64,000 nt of DNA. It comes from JACVRW01 sp963835705. Lineage in GTDB: Bacteria > Actinomycetota > Thermoleophilia > Solirubrobacterales > Thermoleophilaceae. The translations under genes and the position numbers were made by a program. The notes beneath the pieces are model-generated. The model ran no database searches and was not told the DNA's origin. It saw only the letters and a list, made by a program, of their open reading frames with translations. The DNA lies in contig CAWIGR010000001.1 of NCBI GenBank assembly GCA_963835705.1, forward strand, positions 1 to 64,000, given 5' to 3'. The stretch's first letter is position 1, and every line of letters starts with the position of its first letter. This document shows, in pieces, positions 58,781 to 64,000 of this stretch.

Positions 58781-59712
58781 CGGTCTGACGAGGCCTGTGC
58801 CAGCGTCTGCTCGGCGTGGTAGCTCGACCGGACCAGCGGTCCGGCCGCCACGGAGTCGAAGCCCATCCCGTACGCCGCGCGCTCGAGCTCGGCGAACTCC
58901 TCCGGGTGCCAGTAGCGCACCACCGGCAGGTGGTCGCGCGTGGGTCGCAGGTACTGCCCTACGGTGAGCACCTGCACGCCGTGCTCCCGTAGCACGCCGA
59001 ACGCCTCGAGCAGCTCGTCCTTCGACTCGCCGAGCCCGGTCATCAGGCCCGACTTCGTGACCACCTCGTCGCCGCCCAGCTCCTTGGCGTTGCGGAGCAC
59101 CCGGCACGAGCGCAGGAAGCGCGAGCCGCGCCGTGCGAGCGGGTACAGCCGCGGCACGGTCTCCACGTTGTGGTTGAACACGTCGGGCCGCTCGGCGATC
59201 ACCCGCGCCAGCGGCATCTCCTCGCCGCGGAAGTCCGGCGTGAGCACCTCGACCTTGCAGCCCGGTGCCATCCGCCGGATCGAGCGGATCACGCCGACGA
59301 AGGCGCCCGAGCCGAGGTCTGGCAGGTCGTCGCGGTCCACGCTCGTGATCACCGCGTGGCGCAGCCCCATCTTGCGCACCGACTGGGCCACGCGAAGCGG
59401 CTCGAGCGGGTCGTTGTGCGTCGGCTTGCCGGTCTTGACGTTGCAGAACCCGCAGCGGCGCGTGCAGGTGTCGCCGAGGATCATGAACGTGGCGGTGCCG
59501 CGCTCCCAGCAGTCGCCGATGTTCGGGCAGGCCGCCTCCTGGCAGACCGTGTGCAGCCCCTCACCCTCGATCATCCCGCGCAGCTCGCGGTAGCGCGGCC
59601 CGCCCGGCGCGGGACGCTTGAACCAGGCAGGCTTGCGGTCGCGGAACGGGCGCACCTCGCCCATCTCGAGCAAGCGCGCCCCACCCGGGTTGGCCCGCGA
59701 GCGGGTGCTCAC
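58777..59712 (-). CDS. lipA: Lipoyl synthase
   Basis: 311 residues from GTG 59712, in a GTGA overlap with lipB. Carries both iron-sulfur cluster motifs: CQEAACPNIGDCW for the auxiliary cluster and radical-SAM CTRRCGFCNV, and the C-terminal VAAGPLVRSSYHAE serine motif. Inserts sulfur at C6 and C8 of protein-bound octanoyl groups to make lipoate for 2-oxoacid dehydrogenases and glycine cleavage. Family length and motif order are normal. ATG 59664 is an alternative start. Confidence 0.95.
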   Translation of the reverse strand: MSTRSRANPGGARLLEMGEVRPFRDRKPAWFKRPAPGGPRYRELRGMIEGEGLHTVCQEAACPNIGDCWERGTATFMILGDTCTRRCGFCNVKTGKPTHNDPLEPLRVAQSVRKMGLRHAVITSVDRDDLPDLGSGAFVGVIRSIRRMAPGCKVEVLTPDFRGEEMPLARVIAERPDVFNHNVETVPRLYPLARRGSRFLRSCRVLRNAKELGGDEVVTKSGLMTGLGESKDELLEAFGVLREHGVQVLTVGQYLRPTRDHLPVVRYWHPEEFAELERAAYGMGFDSVAAGPLVRSSYHAEQTLAQASSDR

Positions 59713-60389
59713 ACCGGCACCGCCTCGCGCCGAAGCAGCCGCGCCAGGGACACCAGCCGCTGCCGCCGCCCGAACGCCTCGGCGAAGCGGTAGGCCATCC
59801 GCTTGCGGAAGCACGGGAGCGAGCGCGCCCGCCCGGTCTCGCGCGAGACCGACGTCACGCGCACGTGGTCGATCCCGCAGGGCACGATCCACTCGAATGG
59901 CTGAAGGTCGTTGTCGACGTTCACGGCCAGGCCGTGCATCGACACGCCCTCGCGCACGCGCACCCCGATCGAGCCGATCTTGCGGTCCCCGGCCCACACC
60001 CCGGTGAACGGCGTGTCGCGCGCCTCGGCGGCGATGCCCTCGTCGGCCAGCGCGGCGACCATGGCTTCCTCCATCGCGTGCACGAAGTCCGCAACCCGCT
60101 CCACGGCCATGATCGGGTAGGCCACCAGCTGCCCCGGCCCGTGGTAGGTCACGCGGCCGCCGCGGTCGGTCTCGCATACCTCGATCCCCTGCGCCCGGTA
60201 CCAGTCCTCGCCCATCGGCAGGTCGGCCGACTCGCTTCGCTTGCCCTTCGTGTACACGGGCGGGTGCTCGAGCACGAGCAGGAGGTCCTGAAGCTCCCCC
60301 GCGGCGCGCCGGTCGCGCAGCCGCCGCTGGAGCTCGAACGCCTCCCGATAGGGCAGCGCGCCCAGATGAGCGACCCACAGTTCCGCCAC
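59709..60389 (-). CDS. lipB: Octanoyltransferase (lipoyl(octanoyl) transferase)
   Basis: About 226 residues. VLEHPPVYTKGKRS at about 40, RGGRVTYHGPGQLVAYPIMA (RGGxxTxHGPGQ signature), VWAGDRKIGSIGVRVREGVS with catalytic lysine, and VPCGIDHVRVTSVSRE with catalytic Cys. Transfers octanoate from ACP to lipoyl domains for LipA. GTG 60389 abuts GGGGAGG; GTG 60410 is another candidate and would overlap the divergent gene's start. First gene of lipB-lipA-kelch. Confidence 0.93.
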   Translation of the reverse strand: MAELWVAHLGALPYREAFELQRRLRDRRAAGELQDLLLVLEHPPVYTKGKRSESADLPMGEDWYRAQGIEVCETDRGGRVTYHGPGQLVAYPIMAVERVADFVHAMEEAMVAALADEGIAAEARDTPFTGVWAGDRKIGSIGVRVREGVSMHGLAVNVDNDLQPFEWIVPCGIDHVRVTSVSRETGRARSLPCFRKRMAYRFAEAFGRRQRLVSLARLLRREAVPV

Positions 60390-60410
60390 CTCCCCAAGGC
60401 TACCCTGCAC

Positions 60411-61025
60411 GTGGTGGACCCCGAGCAGCGCTTCTGGCCGGCACGCGTCCGCTGGCGGCTGCGCGGCGCTTGGATGTGGCCGGCGTTCGTGGCCATCACG
60501 CTGCTCGACGGGATCCTGCTGCACCTCCTGCCGCCGGTCCGCACGGGCATCGACCTGATCCCAGCGGTCCTCCTCGCCACCTTCGGCAACCTGGTGCTGA
60601 TCGGCGCGCTCGGCCCCTGGCTCGCGCGGCGCGTGTGGAAGCGCCGGCCGGCCGCCGAGCCGGACGCCCCGCCGAAGGCGCAGCTCGAGGTGCTCTCCGA
60701 CCGGATCGGCACCGGCCTGCTGGTGGCGAGCGTGTTCGGGGTGCTGGCAGCGGGCCTGGCCGCGCGCCCGACGGTGATCGCCGAGACCGACGCGAAGGAG
60801 GAGGCCGCGCGCGCGATCCACGCCCACATCCAGTCAAGCGGCGACCCCGAGCTGATCCGCAACGAGGAGACGGCCCACGCCGCACGGCTCGCCGACGGCT
60901 ACTTCCGGATCTGCATCGCCCAGGACGATCGCGAGAGCTTCGCCTGCTTCCTGGTCGACACCAACCGGGACCCCACCCGGATCGTGCAGGACCCGAGCGC
61001 GGAGCCGAACGAGATCGATCCGTAA
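60411..61025 (+). CDS. Uncharacterised membrane protein, two or three TM segments
   Basis: 204 residues from GTG 60411 (or 60414). Segments: MWPAFVAITLLDGILLHLLP, LIPAVLLATFGNLVLIGALG and TGLLVASVFGVLAAGLAA, followed by a soluble C-terminal part ending DRESFACFLVDTNRDPTRIV. Divergent from lipB, with starts within 22 bases. No family name recalled; sometimes seen beside lipoate genes in actinobacteria. Converges with the sulfatase-like gene with no spacer. Confidence 0.7.
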   Translation: MVDPEQRFWPARVRWRLRGAWMWPAFVAITLLDGILLHLLPPVRTGIDLIPAVLLATFGNLVLIGALGPWLARRVWKRRPAAEPDAPPKAQLEVLSDRIGTGLLVASVFGVLAAGLAARPTVIAETDAKEEAARAIHAHIQSSGDPELIRNEETAHAARLADGYFRICIAQDDRESFACFLVDTNRDPTRIVQDPSAEPNEIDP

Positions 61026-62602
61026 CTAGACCTCGAGCAGCTCCACCAGTCCCCCGTCCGGCTGCACCTCGAGCAGCTGGACGCGGTTGTCCCCGCGCCG
61101 CAGCGCGCTCTCGGGGAAGATCAGCGAGAAGAGCTCCCCGGGCCGGGCGCGCAGGTGGAAGCTGCGGCCGACCGCCCGGACGCGCCCGTTCACGGCCACC
61201 GCGAGCTCGCGCACCGCCCCCGGCGGGCTGCCCTCGATCCGGCCCACCACGCGCGTCGGCACGATCGGGCCGCGCAGGTCGACCTCGTCGAGGCGTCCGG
61301 CGTTCACCGCCAGCTCGCCGCGCACCTCGCCCGAGGGCGGGAGCGCGGCGGGCACGCGGTCGCCCAGAAGCTCGGGGTGGGGGCCGATCCGGAAGGCGGA
61401 CGCCCAGGCGTCGCCGTAGGCGCGCTCGCTCCGGGCGCCGGTGCCGAACTTGCTCGCCCGCCGGCGGCTCAGCGCCGCGCGCTGGCGCAGCCACTCCGCG
61501 CGGTCCACCGACACCAGCCGGCTGAAGTCGCGCCGGACCAGCGTCACGTGCTCGCGCGCCCGGGTCATGGCCGCGAAGGCCGAGTGTCCGTCCGCCTGCG
61601 ACGGCACGGCCACGCCGAGAACGTCGGCGATCGTAGGGAGCAGGTCCACGTTCCGGACCAGGCTGTGGTCCACCCTTCCTTCGGTCTGCCCCGGGGTCTT
61701 GACGAAGAACGGCACGGGCGCGATCTCGCCGATGTTGTGTTCCGTCACCTGGCGGCGGCTCTTCACGTTCACCTCGAACGAGTAGCCGTGGTCGGCCATC
61801 ACCACGCAGCAGCGCGCGGTCGAACAGCCCTGTGCGGCGGAGCCTCCGCATCACCTGACCGAGCTCGACGGTCCGTGTACCCGACCTGGAGCAGGTGGCG
61901 CAGGTGGTTGTGGTCGGTCAGGCCGTGGTCGTGCCAGCTCGGAGGCTTGTTGATCGCCGCGACGGGCTCCACGCCGGCCGGCCGGCTCTGATGTCCCGAG
62001 GGCAGGTAGAGCCAGGGCTCGTGCGGAAGCAGCGCATGGTGGAAGTAGAAGGTGGGCCGGCCGCGGTCGCGGATCGCCCCGATCCACCTGTGGAGGCGCG
62101 CCGGGCGGCCTCTACCGGCCAGCCGCGGCAGCACCCCGGGCCGGCGCGTGCGGGTGCCCTCGCAGATCCACGGCGGGCAGACCGCCGAGGCGGACTCCAC
62201 CTTGATGACGTCGTACCCGAGGCGGTGCAGCAGGTGGTAGACGCTCGGCTGATGGCTCCGCACGTCCGCCGCCGTCAGGTCCTTGGGCATGCGGCCGTCG
62301 AGGATCGACGGCAGCGCCTTGAAGGTCGAGTCGAAGACCGTGTAGGCGTTGCGGAACCAGGTGGAGGTCTTCGCGAGCGCGGCGAAGTTGGGGTAGCGCT
62401 CGGCGTCGATCGCCCCGCTCGGCGTGGTGAGGGACTCGGTGGGGAACTCGTCGAGGACGATGACCACGATCGGGGGCCGGTCCGCCGCAGCGAGATCGTC
62501 ATGGTTCGCGTCCACGGCGAACGCAACGGCTGCGCCGATCAACACCACGAGCAGCACGACGGCAGGCGTGCGCACAAGACCAATGTAAAAGACGGGAGAC
62601 AT
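61026..62602 (-). pseudogene. Sulfatase-like membrane protein 1, two frameshifts
   Basis: The protein starts MSPVFYIGLVRTPAVVLLVV (one anchor), then the alkaline-phosphatase-fold VVIVLDEFPTESLTT, YPNFAALAKTSTWFRNAYTV, and HHALLPHEPWLYLPSG. The frame breaks near 61870 and again at about 61806 (an extra base at each), then resumes with VVMADHGYSFEVNVKSRRQV and VPFFVKTPGQTEGRVDHSLV. A C-terminal domain with LAVAVNGRVRAVGRSFHL follows. The intact parent would be about 525 residues, metal-dependent, acting outside the membrane on phosphate or sulfate esters, perhaps of glycans. Confidence 0.75.
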
Positions 62603-62603
62603 C

Positions 62604-62723
62604 GTGATCGCCGAAGGAGAGAAGGCGCCCGACTTCACGCTGCCCGACCAGGACGGCCCGCGACGTCCCGAGCGCCGCGCGCGTGCTCGGATCGATGACG
62701 TCGTGCTGGAGGCGCTCGGCTAA
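62604..62723 (+). pseudogene. Bcp-type peroxiredoxin with central deletion
   Basis: 39 codons from GTG 62604 with a GGGAG site. VIAEGEKAPDFTLPDQDG is the normal beginning of an AhpC/TSA (Bcp) peroxiredoxin and DDVVLEALG its normal end. About 110 residues, including both redox cysteines, are missing. Its GTG lies one base from the divergent ATG of sulfatase-like gene 1 and its stop overlaps the end of gene 2. Confidence 0.75.
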
Positions 62724-64000
62724 CCGCGGGCCAGCAGCCGCAGGCGCCGGCCGTCCACGACCTCGAACACCTCGACCCTGTTGTGCCCGTCGCGCAGCGC
62801 GTCCTCCGGCACCATGAAGGCGAAGCTCTCGCTCGCGCCTCCGGCGAGCCGGAACGAGCGCCCCACCGCGGCGACCTCCCCGTTCACGGCCACCGCCAGG
62901 TCGCGCGGCGTGCCCGTGCCGCCCTCGAGGTGGCCGGCGATCTGCGCGGGCACGACGCCGGAGCTCCGGCGCACGTTCGAGTACAGCTCCCCGCGCGCGA
63001 TCGTCCCGCGCCCGCCGCGGCCGGCGGCGCGCGCGATGCCGGCCACGTCGCGCCCGATCAACCCGCGGTTCGGCCCGATCCCGTGTAGAGCGAGGCGAGG
63101 TCACCGGCGCCGAACTGGCGCAGGCGCCGCCGCACGACCCGCCGCCGCTGGGCCTGCCAGCGCCTCCCGGGCACGGTGACCACGGCGTCGAAGTACCGCG
63201 TCGGGAACGTGACCCGGCGAGTGCGCCGGGCGGCGCGGCTGAAGGCGGAGCGCCCGTCGTCGCGATAGCCGAGCCGCGCGCCGAGCACGTCCGCGATCGT
63301 GGACGGCACGTCGAGCGTGCGCGCGTATGCGCCGCTCACCCGGCCGCGGCGCTGGCCCGGGCGCTTGACGAAGAAGGGGACGGGCGCCAGCTCGTGGGCG
63401 GTGCCGAACAGCGAGCGCCGGCGCGTCTCGACGCCGGAGCGCCACAGGTAGCCGTGGTCGGCCACCACCACGATCAGCGTGTCGTCGTAGATGCCCTGGT
63501 CCTTCAGGCGACGGACGAGACGGCCGAGCAGCCGGTCGGTGTACCCGAGCTGCAGCAGGTAGCGCTGCTCGTTGTGGCGGGTCAGGTACTCGTCGTGGAA
63601 GCCCGGCACGGTGGTCATGCCGGGCAGCGGGTCGAGCCCGCTGGGGCGGGTGCGCGTGCCGGAGGGCAGGTAGAGGTAGGGGATGTGCGGCAGCAGCAGA
63701 TGCTTCATCCAGAAGGTGGGCCTGCCGGCCTCGATCGTGCGGACCCATCGGTTGAATCGCTCCGGGCGGCCGCGGTTGAGAAGCGGCGCGATCGCGGGCT
63801 TTTGCGCGCGGCCGCCCCGGCACATGCGCGGCGGGCAGAGCGCCGAGGCCTCCTCGGAGGCGACCATCCGGTAGCCGCGCCGCCGGAACATGTCGAAGAT
63901 CGAGCGCGGATGGCCGGCGCGGTCCGGCGTGCTGCCCGGCCGCGGCCAGATCCCGTCGAGCATCAGGGGCACCGCCTTGGTTGTCGAGTCGTAGATCGAG
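62720..64000 (-). pseudogene. Sulfatase-like protein 2, frameshifted and cut by window end
   Basis: Close paralogue of the gene before it. The frame entering from the window edge reads SIYDSTTKAVPLMLDGIWPR, then LGYTDRLLGRLVRRLKDQGI, TLIVVVADHGYLWRSGVETR and PVPFFVKRPGQRRGRVSGAY. At about 63080 one G is missing from a GGGG run (ACGGGATCGGG where ACGGGGATC is needed), after which DVAGIARAAGRG and the C-terminal domain LAVAVNGEVAAVGRSFRL continue in another frame. Only the N-terminal part is outside the window. Confidence 0.75.

Noticed and set aside
1..64000. CRISPR arrays, rRNA genes, phage integrases and known defence systems
   Set aside because: No regularly spaced repeats, no rRNA-like segments, and no integrase, restriction or toxin-antitoxin motifs were seen in any frame.

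Overview
The window is very GC-rich and gene-dense, with many ATGA/GTGA stop-start overlaps and frequent GTG starts. F420-type luciferase-like oxidoreductase, DUF5996, EmrB/QacA-type MFS, RsbW-like ATPase and many diguanylate/cyclase signalling genes point to a high-GC actinobacterium. My best guess is class Thermoleophilia (Solirubrobacterales-like), but this rests on gene content only; there is no rRNA in the window.

Layout. 0.2-12.6 kb is chromosomal metabolism: zinc alcohol dehydrogenase, a repeat-containing lipoprotein, an F420-type LLM enzyme, an epimerase, an ArsR/SRPBCC/DHFR-like regulon with a clear palindromic operator, a possible catabolic operon (citryl-CoA lyase-like, PaaK-like ligase, VOC, GST, gutted RidA), an ion channel coupled to a P-loop kinase, HAD, MmcQ and an RTX-like repeat protein. 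12.6-32.2 kb is the most striking part. A 1,232-bp segment (FAH-family gene plus the 3' part of an ABC permease) occurs twice in direct orientation with only three substitutions. The copies flank about 17.1 kb of surface-polysaccharide genes: GT2, GT4 and DPM-like glycosyltransferases, a deacetylase, a GNAT-fold protein, a flippase-kinase fusion, GH16, a giant GT2-polytopic fusion, and a graveyard of truncated paralogues. 32.2-36.2 kb is the rest of the original locus: a NitT/TauT-type ABC transporter, its binding lipoprotein and a divergent GntR/FCD regulator with a perfect 19-bp palindrome.

36.9-41.4 kb holds a receiver-adenylate cyclase converging on a large hybrid kinase (PAS-GAF-GAF-HisKA-HATPase-REC-REC-HPt). 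41.6-49.4 kb is a decay zone: two broken IS110-family transposases and remnants of SnoaL-like, TetR and STAS-like genes around an intact secreted propeller protein, an MFS pump, a lipoprotein and an RsbW-like ATPase. 49.4-64.0 kb is mostly housekeeping: DUF5996, two tRNA-Ala genes (one with an anticodon loop one base short), a GGDEF protein, an acidic protein, glutamate-family dehydrogenase, a cyclic-nucleotide-binding protein, a rhomboid - small TM - DacA operon, lipB-lipA-kelch, and two tandem sulfatase-like membrane proteins broken by frameshifts with a gutted peroxiredoxin between them.

Several genes are internally deleted or carry single-base frameshifts, some at homopolymers. Real decay and assembly error cannot be separated from this sequence alone.
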